A stretch of 32,987 nt of DNA from Allobosea sp. Root381 (GTDB lineage: Bacteria; Pseudomonadota; Alphaproteobacteria; Rhizobiales; Beijerinckiaceae): assembly GCF_001429395.1 (NCBI RefSeq), contig NZ_LMJT01000022.1, positions 557-33,543 of the forward strand. Direction: 5' to 3'. The notes beneath the pieces are model-generated. The model was given only the letters and a program-made list of their open reading frames with translations, did not search any database and was not told the DNA's origin. This document shows positions 1-7,833 of this stretch, in pieces. The position numbers were made by a program, and so were the translations under genes. The first letter of the stretch is position 1, and every line of letters begins with the position of its first letter.

Positions 1-597
1 GAGGGCGTCAAGCTGGTGCGCCAGGCCGGCGAGCAGCTCGACCAGATCCTGTCGCATTCGCGCAAGGTCGCGGCGACCATCGCCGACATCTCGGCGGCGG
101 CCGGCGAACAGGCCAACGGCATCGACGAGATGAGCCAGGCGGTGGCGCATCTCGACGAGATGACCCAGCAGAACGCGGCGCTGTCCGAACAGAGCGCGGC
201 GTCGGCCGCCTCGCTCTCCTCCCGCATCGGCCAGCTCAACGACCTCGTCGCGGCATTCAGGACCGGACAGGAGCAGGGCGCGGCGAACACAGAGCGCGGC
301 GTCGGCCGCCTCGCTCTCCTCCCGCATCGGCCAGCTCAACGACCTCGTCGCGGCATTCAGGACCGGACAGGAGCAGGGCGCGGCGAACTCCGAGCCGGAC
401 CGCCTGCGCAAGCTCGCCGAGGCCGCCTTCGCGCAGACCAAAGCACAGGCTCCCAAGGCACAGGCTCCCAGGCCGCCGGCGGCCCCTGTCCCGGCGCCCG
501 CAGCCGCACCGCGCCAACCCGCCCGCAAGGTCGCCAACGGCCGCGCCAACGATGCCGGATGGGAAGAGTTCTGAGCGCGGCCGTCGTTCCGGAATGA
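1..597 (+). CDS. Methyl-accepting chemotaxis protein, 3' end only, frameshifted
   Basis: Only the 3' end lies in the window; the gene starts upstream. The visible residues (EGVKLVRQAGEQLDQILSHS, then a heptad-rich helix with DEMTQQNAALSEQSAA) are the end of an MCP cytoplasmic signalling domain, the coiled-coil hairpin that controls the CheA/CheW kinase complex. A 100-bp exact tandem duplication (189-388) shifts the frame, so the open frame continues in unrelated Arg/Pro-rich sequence to a stop at 595-597. In the frame restored after the second copy, the protein would continue through a Lys/Ala/Pro-rich linker and end in GWEEF at 557-571 with a stop at 572-574. That tail resembles the C-terminal pentapeptide (xWxxF) that tethers CheR/CheB in many chemoreceptors. 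As written, the gene is altered or broken at its 3' end. The family call is firm; whether the frameshift is real or an assembly error cannot be decided here. Confidence 0.85.
   Translation, partial: EGVKLVRQAGEQLDQILSHSRKVAATIADISAAAGEQANGIDEMSQAVAHLDEMTQQNAALSEQSAASAASLSSRIGQLNDLVAAFRTGQEQGAANTERGVGRLALLPHRPAQRPRRGIQDRTGAGRGELRAGPPAQARRGRLRADQSTGSQGTGSQAAGGPCPGARSRTAPTRPQGRQRPRQRCRMGRVLSAAVVPE
189..388. repeat. Exact 100-bp tandem duplication
   Basis: Bases 189-288 and 289-388 are identical as read by eye, giving two adjacent 100-bp copies. The length is not a multiple of three, so the duplication changes the reading frame of the chemoreceptor gene it lies in. Removing one copy restores a frame that ends in GWEEF. 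Confidence 0.92.
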
Positions 598-604
598 ATT
601 GTCT

Positions 605-639
605 TCGGGGCCTGAACCGCTTGGCGGTTCAGGCCCCGA
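605..639 (+). terminator. Strong hairpin after the chemoreceptor gene
   Basis: A 16-bp perfect stem (605-620 with 624-639) has a 3-nt loop (ttg). It starts about 30 bases after the native chemoreceptor stop. No T tract follows on either strand, so it is a terminator-like or transcript-stabilising hairpin, not a classical intrinsic terminator. Confidence 0.55.
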
Positions 640-792
640 TCATGTCGAAACCCGGAACGCCTAACCCGTCGGCCGCGGGGGCGGGGCCTGCGACAGAACC
701 CGCGGATCCACTGGCCTTTCCCGCGATTTCGTGTATACCCCCGCCATCCGGCGTCGAAACCGGCTGCGCGACCCCTCCACGATGAGGCGCTC

Positions 793-835
793 GCGGGCTT
801 CGGACCCTGCTGGACGACATCCCGGCTGGGCCCGC
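793..835 (+). promoter_or_regulatory. Possible structured leader of rpsO
   Basis: The last 75 bases before rpsO can fold with GCGGGC (793-798) pairing to GCCCGC (830-835) around an internal GC-rich segment. S15 is known to autoregulate by binding its own mRNA leader in several bacterial groups, so a regulatory fold here is plausible. No specific S15-binding signature was confirmed. The rest of the 575-864 gap holds only the hairpin at 605-639 and no recognisable gene. Confidence 0.3.
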
Positions 836-864
836 CAGATCAACCCCAATACGAGGATCATCCG

Positions 865-1134
865 ATGTCGATCACTGCCGAGCGCAAGACCGCGCTCATG
901 AAAGAGCATGCCACCAAGCCGAACGACACCGGCTCGCCGGAAGTCCAGGTCGCGATCCTGACGGAGCGCATCAACAACCTGACCGGCCACTTCAAGTCGC
1001 ACACCAAGGACAACCATTCGCGTCGCGGCCTTCTCAAGATGGTCTCGCAGCGCCGTTCGCTGCTCGACTACCTGAAGAGCAAGAGCGAGCCGCGCTACCG
1101 GACGCTGATCGAGAAGCTCGGCATCCGCCGCTGA
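865..1134 (+). CDS. rpsO: 30S ribosomal protein S15
   Basis: The gene encodes 89 residues, the normal length for S15, which binds 16S rRNA at the central-domain three-way junction early in 30S assembly. The family signature is clear: [10 protein letters not shown] at residues 21-30, then [20 protein letters not shown] with the conserved His42, Asp49 and Ser52 that contact rRNA. The ATG at 865 has a GAGGA ribosome-binding site at 853-857 with 7-nt spacing. It is followed by pnp, the usual partner, after a 263-bp leader with two hairpins. The common upstream partner truB is absent; a chemoreceptor gene lies there instead. Confidence 0.98.
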   Translation: MSITAERKTALMKEHATKPNDTGSPEVQVAILTERINNLTGHFKSHTKDNHSRRGLLKMVSQRRSLLDYLKSKSEPRYRTLIEKLGIRR

Positions 1135-1152
1135 TCGACGCCTGACGCTGAA

Positions 1153-1178
1153 CGCCCGGTGCGACATCGCTCCGGGCG
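1153..1178 (+). terminator. Hairpin in the rpsO-pnp spacer (attenuator-like)
   Basis: CGCCCGG (1153-1159) pairs with CCGGGCG (1172-1178), starting 19 bases after the rpsO stop. There is no T run. It could weakly terminate or stabilise the rpsO mRNA, as the E. coli rpsO terminator upstream of pnp does. Confidence 0.4.
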
Positions 1179-1191
1179 CTTCGATAAGGGG

Positions 1192-1213
1192 GATGCCGCA
1201 ATGGTGCGGCATC
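1192..1213 (+). promoter_or_regulatory. pnp: Hairpin in the pnp leader
   Basis: GATGCCGCA (1192-1200) and TGCGGCATC (1205-1213) form a perfect 9-bp stem with a 4-nt loop. It lies 185 bases before the pnp start. In E. coli a leader stem-loop cleaved by RNase III lets PNPase repress its own mRNA. A similar role is inferred from position only. Confidence 0.4.
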
Positions 1214-1397
1214 GGCCCCGCTACCACGCGGCAACCGCATGGGCGGCCTGCCGCATGACCCGCCGGGACGTTCTCTGCGTCCATGGCAGGATTGCCAAGC
1301 GCTCGGGCGCGACCCTCGTCCGGAACCCGAACGCTTCGCCGTCTTGCCCATGGGCCTGGGACACCGGCCGGGTCGCATCCGATCCGAAAGAAAATCC

Positions 1398-3566
1398 ATG
1401 TTCGATGTACAGACCGAAGAACTGATCTGGGGCGGGCGCAAGCTCGTGCTCGAAACCGGCAAGATCGCCCGCCAGGCCGACGGCGCCGTGCTCGCCACCT
1501 ATGGCGAGACCGTCGTGCTCGCGACCATCGTCTCGGCCAAGGAGCCGAAGCCCGGCTTCGACTTCTTCCCGCTGACCGTCAACTACCAGGAAAAGACCTT
1601 CGCGGCCGGCCGCATCCCCGGCGGCTACTTCAAGCGTGAAGGCCGCCCGAGCGAGAAGGAGACGCTGGTCTCGCGCCTGATCGACCGGCCGATCCGCCCG
1701 CTCTTCGCCGAAGGCTACAAGAACGACACGCAGGTCGTCGTAACCGTGCTGCAGCATGACCTCGAGAACGATCCCGACATCGTCGCAATGGTCGCAGCTT
1801 CCGCTGCGCTCACGCTGTCCGGCGTGCCCTTCATGGGCCCGGTCGGCGCTGCCCGCGTCGGTTATTTCGACGGTGCCTACAAGCTCAACCCGCTGGTCGA
1901 CGAGATCAAGGAATCGGGCCTCGACCTCGTCGTCGCCGGCACCCAGGACGCCGTGCTGATGGTCGAGTCGGAAGCCAAGGAGCTGCCGGAAGACGTCATG
2001 CTCGGCGCCGTGATGTTCGGCCACAAGCATTTCCAGCCGGTGATCGACGCCATCATCCGCCTCGCCGAGAAGGCCGCCAAGGAGCCGCGCGACTACGTGC
2101 CGGCCGACAATTCGGTCGTGCTCGATGCGGTGCTGAAGCTGGTCGATGCGGATCTGCGCGCCGCCTACAAGATCACCACCAAGGCCGAGCGCTACAAGGC
2201 GCTGGACGCCGCCAAGGCGAAGGTCCAGGCCCTCGTCTCGGCCGAGCCGGACGGCAAGACCACCTTCACCAAGGAGCAGGTCGGCGGCCAGTTCAAGGAA
2301 GCCCAGGCCAAGGTCGTGCGCTGGACCATCCTCGACGACGGCACCCGCATCGACGGCCGCGACCTCAAGACGGTCCGCAAGATCGTCGCCGAGGCCGGCA
2401 TGCTGCCGCGCACCCATGGCTCGGCGCTGTTCACCCGCGGCGAGACGCAGGCGCTGGTCGTGACCACGCTCGGCACCGGCGACGACGAGCAGTTCATCGA
2501 TTCGCTGGAAGGCACCTACAAGGAGACCTTCCTGCTGCACTATAACTTCCCTCCCTACTCCGTCGGCGAGACCGGCCGCATGGGTTCGCCCGGGCGTCGC
2601 GAGATCGGCCATGGCAAGCTCGCCTGGCGCGCCATCCGGCCGATGCTGCCGGCGAAGGCGGAGTTCCCCTACACGATCCGCGTCGTCTCGGAGATCACCG
2701 AGTCGAACGGCTCCTCCTCGATGGCCACCGTCTGCGGCACCTCGCTGGCGCTGATGGATGCCGGCGTGCCGCTCAAGGCGCCGGTCGCGGGCATCGCCAT
2801 GGGCCTGATCCTGGAAGGCGAGCGCTTCGCGGTGCTCTCCGACATCCTCGGTGACGAGGACCATCTCGGCGACATGGACTTCAAGGTCGCCGGTACCGCC
2901 GCGGGCATCACCTCGCTGCAGATGGACATCAAGATCGCCGGCATCACCGAGGAGATCATGAAGGTCGCCCTCGACCAGGCCAAGGGCGGCCGCGACCACA
3001 TCCTCGGCGAGATGAACAAGGCGCTGTCGGCGTCGCGTGGCCAGCTCGGCGAGTATGCCCCGCGCATCGAGACGATGAAGATCCCGGTCGACAAGATCCG
3101 TGAAGTCATCGGCTCCGGCGGCAAGGTCATCCGCGAGATCGTCGAGAAGACCGGCGCGAAGGTCAACATCGAGGATGACGGCACCATCAAGATCGCCTCG
3201 GCCGACGGCAAGTCGATCGAAGCGGCGATCAAGTGGATCAAGTCGATCGTCTCGGAAGCCGAGCCGGGCATGATCTATGACGGCACGGTCGTGAAGATCA
3301 TGGAGTTCGGCGCCTTCGTGAACTTCTTCGGCGCCAAGGACGGTCTTGTTCATATTTCGGAGCTGGCCGCCAATCGCGTCCAGAAGGTCTCCGACGTCGT
3401 CAAGGAAGGCGACAAGGTCAAGGTCAAGTTCCTCGGCCAGGACGATCGCGGCAAGATCCGCCTCTCGATGAAGGTCGTCGACCAGCAAACCGGCGAAGAC
3501 CTCACCGAGAAGCTGAAGGCCGAGCGCGACGCTGAGAAGTCCCGCGAGAAGCAGCAGGCCGAGTAA
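1398..3566 (+). CDS. pnp: Polyribonucleotide nucleotidyltransferase (PNPase)
   Basis: PNPase degrades RNA 3' to 5' using phosphate, releases nucleoside diphosphates, and is a degradosome component. The 722-residue product has the complete architecture: a first RNase PH domain (from [19 protein letters not shown]), a helical linker, a second RNase PH domain with [20 protein letters not shown], a KH domain with the GSGGK loop, and a C-terminal S1 domain ([20 protein letters not shown]). The frame stays open further upstream, but the ATG at 1398 gives the family's normal N-terminus and follows a purine-rich stretch (GAAAGAAAA). It lies downstream of rpsO, probably in one operon, and is followed by a strong intrinsic terminator. 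Confidence 0.98.
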   Translation: MFDVQTEELIWGGRKLVLETGKIARQADGAVLATYGETVVLATIVSAKEPKPGFDFFPLTVNYQEKTFAAGRIPGGYFKREGRPSEKETLVSRLIDRPIRPLFAEGYKNDTQVVVTVLQHDLENDPDIVAMVAASAALTLSGVPFMGPVGAARVGYFDGAYKLNPLVDEIKESGLDLVVAGTQDAVLMVESEAKELPEDVMLGAVMFGHKHFQPVIDAIIRLAEKAAKEPRDYVPADNSVVLDAVLKLVDADLRAAYKITTKAERYKALDAAKAKVQALVSAEPDGKTTFTKEQVGGQFKEAQAKVVRWTILDDGTRIDGRDLKTVRKIVAEAGMLPRTHGSALFTRGETQALVVTTLGTGDDEQFIDSLEGTYKETFLLHYNFPPYSVGETGRMGSPGRREIGHGKLAWRAIRPMLPAKAEFPYTIRVVSEITESNGSSSMATVCGTSLALMDAGVPLKAPVAGIAMGLILEGERFAVLSDILGDEDHLGDMDFKVAGTAAGITSLQMDIKIAGITEEIMKVALDQAKGGRDHILGEMNKALSASRGQLGEYAPRIETMKIPVDKIREVIGSGGKVIREIVEKTGAKVNIEDDGTIKIASADGKSIEAAIKWIKSIVSEAEPGMIYDGTVVKIMEFGAFVNFFGAKDGLVHISELAANRVQKVSDVVKEGDKVKVKFLGQDDRGKIRLSMKVVDQQTGEDLTEKLKAERDAEKSREKQQAE

Positions 3567-3583
3567 GCCAAGCCGGCTTCGTC

Positions 3584-3599
3584 GGATTCACGTGAAACG
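3584..3599 (-). other. parS-like site, GANTC-containing variant
   Basis: GGATTCACGTGAAACG matches canonical parS (TGTTTCACGTGAAACA) at 13 of 16 positions. Read on the minus strand, its 14-bp core GTTTCACGTGAATC is identical to the core of the parS-like site in the putative origin at 14145-14158. The change from the palindrome creates a GATTC CcrM methylation site at 3585-3589. It lies between the pnp stop and its terminator, about 10.5 kb from the origin. ParB binding is unproven. Confidence 0.45.
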
Positions 3600-3601
3600 G
3601 G

Positions 3602-3637
3602 ACGCCCCGCATCGAAGGATGCGGGGCGTTTTGTTTT
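3602..3637 (+). terminator. Rho-independent terminator of pnp
   Basis: ACGCCCCGCAT (3602-3612) pairs perfectly with ATGCGGGGCGT (3619-3629) around a 6-nt loop, followed by a T-rich tract (ttttgtttt). It begins 36 bases after the pnp stop codon. Confidence 0.92.
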
Positions 3638-3650
3638 CGGCATCGCACGT

Positions 3651-3754
3651 CGTGCTCGGGCTCCGGCCCGACGGCTCTTGCCAGAAGAGGTTCTCGAACC
3701 TTCGCGTCGGGAGATTCTCGGGTCGTCGCTTCGCGTCGCCCGAGAATGACGGTG
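3651..3754. repeat. Intergenic palindromic repeat, copy 1
   Basis: This non-coding stretch contains ATTCTCGGG (3714-3722) pairing with CCCGAGAAT (3739-3747) and a second GC-rich hairpin near 3655-3672. It shares its organisation and the ending cccgagaatgacg with a second copy at 28255-28352. Such CGGGT...ACCCGAGAATGACG elements look like a REP-type dispersed family; only two copies are visible here. Confidence 0.6.
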
Positions 3755-3804
3755 GCGGTTCGCTGCGCAATAGTCTAGACATATGCCGATCCATGGAGAC
3801 CGGC

Positions 3805-4440
3805 ATGTTCGACCATCGCATCACCTCGCTAGACCAGCTCGCGGCGCTCTACCCCAACCCGATCGCGCCGGCTTCGATCGCCAAGGAGATCGATCATCTC
3901 GATGCGAACTATGCGGCGCTGATCGCGGCCTCACCGTTTTTCGTGCTCGCGACCAACGGTCCGGAGGGCCTGGATTGTTCGCCGCGCGGGGATTTGCCGG
4001 GCTTTGTCACGGTCCAGGACGCGAAAACGCTGCTGATTCCGGACCGAAGAGGCAATAACCGACTGGATTCACTTAAGAATATCCTGTCCGACCCGCGCGT
4101 CGGAATGCTCTTCATCGTGCCCGGTTACGGGGAGACGCTGCGCGTCAACGGAGTCGCGACCCTCTCCAGCGACCCTGAGTTGTGCGGGCGCTTCGAGATG
4201 ACGGGAAAGCTGCCAGCCTGCGTCATCGTCGTCACGGTGGAGAGCGTCTACTTCCAGTGCTCGCGGGCCGTGGTGCGGGCCGACCTCTGGAACCCGACCA
4301 GGCATGTCGCGCGGGGCGAGTTGCCGAGCGCCGGCCAGATCCTGAAGGACATCACGTCGCGTGACGCGGCCGTCGCGACCTTCGATGGCGAGGCCTATGA
4401 CAAGGCGCTGCCGGAGCGAATCAAGGCGACGCTGTACTGA
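3805..4440 (+). CDS. Pyridoxamine 5'-phosphate oxidase family protein (FMN-binding split barrel)
   Basis: The 211-residue product has the flavin-binding split-barrel fold of the PPOX family, in the subgroup often annotated MSMEG_1061/DR2398-like. Signatures are ASPFFVLATNGPEGLDCSPRGD near the N-terminus, LLIPDRRGNNRLDSLKNI, and a central stretch with GMLFIVPGYGETLRVNG. Such proteins bind FMN or a related flavin; the substrate is unknown and pyridoxine synthesis is not implied. The start at 3805 (MFDHRIT) is chosen because GGAG at 3795-3798 sits 6 nt upstream; an ATG at 3793 in the same frame is the alternative. It stands alone between the pnp terminator and a converging kinase gene. Confidence 0.85.
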   Translation: MFDHRITSLDQLAALYPNPIAPASIAKEIDHLDANYAALIAASPFFVLATNGPEGLDCSPRGDLPGFVTVQDAKTLLIPDRRGNNRLDSLKNILSDPRVGMLFIVPGYGETLRVNGVATLSSDPELCGRFEMTGKLPACVIVVTVESVYFQCSRAVVRADLWNPTRHVARGELPSAGQILKDITSRDAAVATFDGEAYDKALPERIKATLY

Positions 4441-4447
4441 GCAAGCG

Positions 4448-4604
4448 CGGGATCCCCTCTCCTGTAAGGAGAGGGGTAGGGGTGGGGTGTCGGCCGTTCG
4501 ACCAGTAGAGCTTTGCCTGACAGCGGGGCAGCGGTGAGTTCACGGCTTCGGCGTCAGATGGCCGACCCCTCACCCTACCCTCTCCCTACGGGAGAGGATT
4601 CCCC
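4448..4604. repeat. Element with long imperfect terminal inverted repeats; bidirectional terminator candidate
   Basis: Arms at about 4448-4494 and 4560-4604 are imperfect reverse complements over roughly 40 bases. Each arm also has its own hairpin: CCCCTCTCC/GGAGAGGGG (4454-4476) and CCTCTCCC/GGGAGAGG (4579-4597). The whole sits between two converging genes. It resembles short non-coding dispersed elements common in alphaproteobacterial genomes and could act as a terminator in both directions. No coding capacity was found. Confidence 0.65.
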
Positions 4605-4630
4605 GTGCCTTTATGGAAAGAGATGCACGC

Positions 4631-5629
4631 TCAGAGCAGCCCTTCGTTACCGGCCAGCGTTTTCAGGCTGACATCCGGACGGGCGCCGACATGGCTGATG
4701 ATCTCGGCTGCGGCGAGCGCACCGAGCCGCAGCGAATCGCGAACCTCGCGGCCCGAGGTCAGGCCGAAGAGGAAGCCGGCGGCGAAGAGGTCGCCGGCAC
4801 CGGTCGCATCGACCACGCGCTCGACCGGGAAGATCGGCTCCTCGACGATGCCATCCGGGGTAACGGCGAGAGCGCCCTTCTCGGAGCGCGTTACGACCGC
4901 GAGGATGTTCTCCGAGCGCAGCCAAGACAAGGCCGTGTCGAAATCGCCGGTCTCGTAGAGGCTCTTGAGCTCATGCTCGTTGGCGAAGACGATATCGACC
5001 ATGCGGTTGCGGATCAGGCCGACGAATTCGTCGCGATAGCGGTCGACGCAGAAGGAATCGGACAGGGTTATCGCGACCTTGCCGCCGGCCTTGTGGGCGA
5101 TCTCGGAGGCCTTGCGGAAGGCGTCCTTCGCCGCCGGCGGATCCCAGAGGTAGCCTTCGAGATAGACGATGTCGGCGTTCTCGATCGCCTTCGCGTCGAC
5201 ATCGGCGACGGTCAGACCCTGGCAGGCGCCGAGATAGGTGTTCATCGTGCGCTCGCCATCCGGCGTGACGATGATGAAGGAGCGGGCCGTCGCCGGGCCG
5301 TCGGCAGCCGCAGCAGAATCGAAGGCAACGCCCAGCGACGTCAGGTCGTGCCGGTAGAGGCGGCCGAGTTCATCGGCCTTGACCTTGCCGATGAAGGCGC
5401 CCTTGCCGCCGAAGGAGGCGAGGCCGGCGATGGTATTGGCCGCAGAGCCGCCCGAAATCACCTTGCCGGGCCCCATCGAAGCATAGAGCGATTCCGCCCG
5501 CGCCTCGTCGATCAGCGCCATCGCGCCCTTGGTCAGGCCGTGCTTCGCCAGGAAATCCTCCTCGGCGGCGGCGATCACGTCGACGATGGCGTTGCCGAGG
5601 GCGAGGACGTCGGTGCGCGTGCTGGTCAT
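4631..5629 (-). CDS. PfkB-family carbohydrate kinase, adenosine kinase type
   Basis: The 332-residue product is a ribokinase/PfkB-fold kinase that would phosphorylate a nucleoside or sugar with ATP; alphaproteobacterial members of this type are usually annotated adenosine kinase. Near the N-terminus are the substrate-binding GNAIVDVIA and the PfkB glycine signature ISGGSAANTIAGLASFGGKG (about residues 58-77). Near the C-terminus is VVDATGAGDLFAAGFLFG, with the anion hole GAGD at 277-280 and catalytic base Asp280. The ATG at 5629 gives the normal family start (MTSTRTDVLALGN); the frame remains open upstream but that stretch is Arg/Pro-rich and not family-like. Substrate is inferred from family resemblance only. 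Confidence 0.88.
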   Translation of the reverse strand: MTSTRTDVLALGNAIVDVIAAAEEDFLAKHGLTKGAMALIDEARAESLYASMGPGKVISGGSAANTIAGLASFGGKGAFIGKVKADELGRLYRHDLTSLGVAFDSAAAADGPATARSFIIVTPDGERTMNTYLGACQGLTVADVDAKAIENADIVYLEGYLWDPPAAKDAFRKASEIAHKAGGKVAITLSDSFCVDRYRDEFVGLIRNRMVDIVFANEHELKSLYETGDFDTALSWLRSENILAVVTRSEKGALAVTPDGIVEEPIFPVERVVDATGAGDLFAAGFLFGLTSGREVRDSLRLGALAAAEIISHVGARPDVSLKTLAGNEGLL

Positions 5630-5714
5630 GAGGAAGCCCGATGCTGTGCGGATGGAAATGGCGGAAAACAGACGAAATGGTTGGCGCGGCGTGTCGCACC
5701 CGCGGCCGCCGGGG

Positions 5715-6092
5715 TCAAGCGGGGCCGCTGCGCCGGGCCGCGGCCGCATCCAGCACGGCGGCGAGACGATGCAGATCCTGTACCTCCAGCTCGCCGATCT
5801 CGCGCGCGAGCCGGTTGGCGAGCAGGGTCGCTTCCGGGTCGAGGCCGGCCGTGTCGACGGTCACGCGCGGATGGGAGAGATCGGCCAGCCGCACCAGCTC
5901 ATCGGCCTCGTCCCAGATCACGCCGAGGACATGGATGACGCCCTGGATCAAAGTGAAGGTCGGGCGGCCGCGCTTCCCGTGCTCGAGTGCCGAGAGATAG
6001 GCCGGCGTCACGCCGAGCACCGCGGCCATCTCGGCCAGCGTGATGCCGCGCCGCGCACGATGATCGCGGACGCGCTGGCCGAAAGGCGTCAC
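5715..6092 (-). CDS. XRE-family helix-turn-helix transcriptional regulator
   Basis: The 125-residue protein begins with a Cro/C1-type HTH (residues about 5-60): VRDHRARRGITLAEMAAVLG followed by VTPAYLSALEHGKRGRP, with the recognition helix and the usual E-x-G-K turn. The C-terminal half (SHPRVTVDTAGLDPEATLLA and on) is helical and of unknown role, possibly for dimerisation. The GTG start at 6092 overlaps the stop of the upstream smr gene as GTGA, so it is translationally coupled and is the last gene of the timA-mltA-smr-xre operon. Its targets are unknown. The conserved link to envelope genes suggests envelope control, but that is inference. Confidence 0.88.
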   Translation of the reverse strand: MTPFGQRVRDHRARRGITLAEMAAVLGVTPAYLSALEHGKRGRPTFTLIQGVIHVLGVIWDEADELVRLADLSHPRVTVDTAGLDPEATLLANRLAREIGELEVQDLHRLAAVLDAAAARRSGPA

Positions 6093-6652
6093 CGTCCCGG
6101 TTCCCGCGTGCGGCGCAGGCGGACATAGAGCGCGCCCGATCCGCCATGGCGCAATTGCGCCTCCTCGAAGCCGACCACCAGCGGCCGAAGATCGGGCAGC
6201 CGCAGCCAATGAGGCACGACCCGGCGCAGCACGCCGCGCTCCTCGCCGAACAGGGGCGTACCGGCGCCACCCTTGCCGGTCACGACGAGCGCGATCCGCG
6301 TACCCCGACCCTGCTCGCGCCGCAGAAAGGCATTCAGCGCCAGATGCGCCTCGTCCTGGCGCATGCCGTGAAGGTCGATGACGGCCTCGACGCCCAGCTG
6401 CCCGCGCCTGAGCTGCGTGCGCAGGCGATTCTCGAGCGGAGCCAGCGGTGGCGGAGACGGCGGTGATTGCTTGGCGCCCGCAGCGACGAGAAAAGCCTGC
6501 GTCGTCGCCTGCACCGCCGGCCGGGCCACGGGGATAGGCGCCGGCTCGGGCTCGATCGGCAGGCGGCCGGGCAAGGGCGTGACCGAGCACGCGACCTGTC
6601 GCCAGAGCGCGAGGTCGACCTGAGACAACGTCTTTCCGCGACGTGCCTTCAT
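6089..6652 (-). CDS. Smr/MutS2-type endonuclease-domain protein
   Basis: The 187-residue product has a C-terminal Smr domain: GVEAVIDLHGMRQDEAHLAL (the family DLHG motif), then RIALVVTGKGG (family TGKG), and a final segment LRHGGSGALYVRLRR. Smr domains are nicking endonucleases or RNA/DNA-binding modules; the molecular role of stand-alone bacterial members is poorly defined. The N-terminal third is Pro-rich and probably disordered. ATG at 6652 is preferred; TTG at 6658 would overlap the mltA stop and is an alternative. It lies 2 bases after mltA and overlaps the XRE gene by 4 bases, so the three are co-expressed. Confidence 0.88.
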   Translation of the reverse strand: MKARRGKTLSQVDLALWRQVACSVTPLPGRLPIEPEPAPIPVARPAVQATTQAFLVAAGAKQSPPSPPPLAPLENRLRTQLRRGQLGVEAVIDLHGMRQDEAHLALNAFLRREQGRGTRIALVVTGKGGAGTPLFGEERGVLRRVVPHWLRLPDLRPLVVGFEEAQLRHGGSGALYVRLRRTREPGR

Positions 6653-6654
6653 CG

Positions 6655-7833
6655 TCAAGGACCGGGTTGGCGCGGCCAGAGCACGGTGAATTCGACCGGA
6701 TGCCGGACGAGGCCGGCACGGTGGCCCGCCTTGGCGCCCGAGCCTACGAAGAGATCGAGCCGTGCCGGGCCGAGAATGGCGGAACCGGTGTCCTGCGCGA
6801 TCATCAGCCGGGCGAGCCGCTCCATGCCACCATCGCCGGCCGGCAGCGTGGCATCGATCCAGACCGGCAGGCCGTAGGGCCAGATCGTACGGTCGATGGC
6901 GATGCTGCGCAGCGGCGTCAGCGGCAGGCCGGCCCCGCCGATCGGCCCGGATTCGGCCGGGAGGTCGTCACGGCGGGCGAAGAAGACGAAGGAGCGGTTC
7001 AGCCGGATCAGGTCCCGGGCGAAATCGGCATCGGCCTTCAGTCGCGCGATCAGGCGGTCCATCGTCATCTGCGCCGGCGGGATGCTCTCGCGCTCGCTCA
7101 GCACGCGGCCGAGCGAGGTATAGGCATGGCCGCTGCGGCCAGCATAGACCAGCCGCGTCACCGAGCCATCCGGCAGGCGGATGCGGCCGGAGCCCTGAAC
7201 CTGCAGGACGAAGCGGTCGACCGGATCGCGCATCCAAAGGATCTCGAGGCCGCGCCCGTCCAGCGCGCCGGTCTCGATCGCCGTACGGTCGGGAAAGGGT
7301 TCCAGCCCGTCTGCCGAGCGTCGCGCGGCCGAAAGCGCGGGATCGAGGCCGGGCCAGACATCATCCGGCATGCGCGTCACCAGTTCGGGCGGGCGACCGT
7401 AAAGCGGTGTCGGGTAAGCCTCCGAGCGGGTCAGGGAACCTTCGAATTCGGGCTCGAAATAGCCGGTCATGAAGCCGGTGCCAGAACCAGCCTGCCGGAT
7501 TCGCCAGAAGCTGAAATGCTGCTCGAAGAAGGCTCGCGCCGTTTCGCGATCGACGGGGCCTGCGGCCACAGCGCGTTTCGCCTGCTCGCAGACGGCGCCG
7601 AGCGCGGCAGGCACGGCAACGGAGGTGCGCAAGGGAGGCTCGGTCTGGCAGCCGCTGGCGAAGATGTCGAAGGCCGCCCGGTGGTCGTCGGCGGCCCAGC
7701 CCGGGACCTGCGCCGGCTCAAGGACCTCGGCGCTGGCGCCGGGCGGCAGAGGTGGGGATGCTGCGGCCATGGCGCTCACCGCCGCCCAAGGCGCTGCAAG
7801 CAGCACCAGCGCGACACCGGCGCCACGGATCAC
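6655..7833 (-). CDS. mltA: Membrane-bound lytic murein transglycosylase A (MltA)
   Basis: MltA cleaves the glycan strand of peptidoglycan to form 1,6-anhydromuramyl ends in the periplasm. The 392-residue product starts with a signal-peptide-like stretch (MIRGAGVALVLLAAPWAAVS). The MltA domain has GFMTGYFEPEFEGSLTRSEA, VLQVQGSGRIRLPDGS and RSFVFFARRD, and a C-terminal 3D (double-psi barrel) domain has IAQDTGSAILGPARLDLFVG with conserved Asp348 and Asp360, one of which should be the catalytic acid. No lipobox Cys is seen in the signal region, unlike the E. coli lipoprotein form. The GTG start at 7833 overlaps the timA stop as GTGA. Confidence 0.93.
   Translation of the reverse strand: MIRGAGVALVLLAAPWAAVSAMAAASPPLPPGASAEVLEPAQVPGWAADDHRAAFDIFASGCQTEPPLRTSVAVPAALGAVCEQAKRAVAAGPVDRETARAFFEQHFSFWRIRQAGSGTGFMTGYFEPEFEGSLTRSEAYPTPLYGRPPELVTRMPDDVWPGLDPALSAARRSADGLEPFPDRTAIETGALDGRGLEILWMRDPVDRFVLQVQGSGRIRLPDGSVTRLVYAGRSGHAYTSLGRVLSERESIPPAQMTMDRLIARLKADADFARDLIRLNRSFVFFARRDDLPAESGPIGGAGLPLTPLRSIAIDRTIWPYGLPVWIDATLPAGDGGMERLARLMIAQDTGSAILGPARLDLFVGSGAKAGHRAGLVRHPVEFTVLWPRQPGP

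Noticed and set aside
189..388. Tandem repeats as a CRISPR array
   Set aside because: Two adjacent 100-bp copies without spacers inside a coding gene are a duplication, not CRISPR.
1221..3488. 755-codon open frame on the minus strand opposite pnp
   Set aside because: It mirrors the pnp codon pattern in GC-rich DNA, has low-complexity Asp/Leu/Gly/Arg composition, and matches no family.
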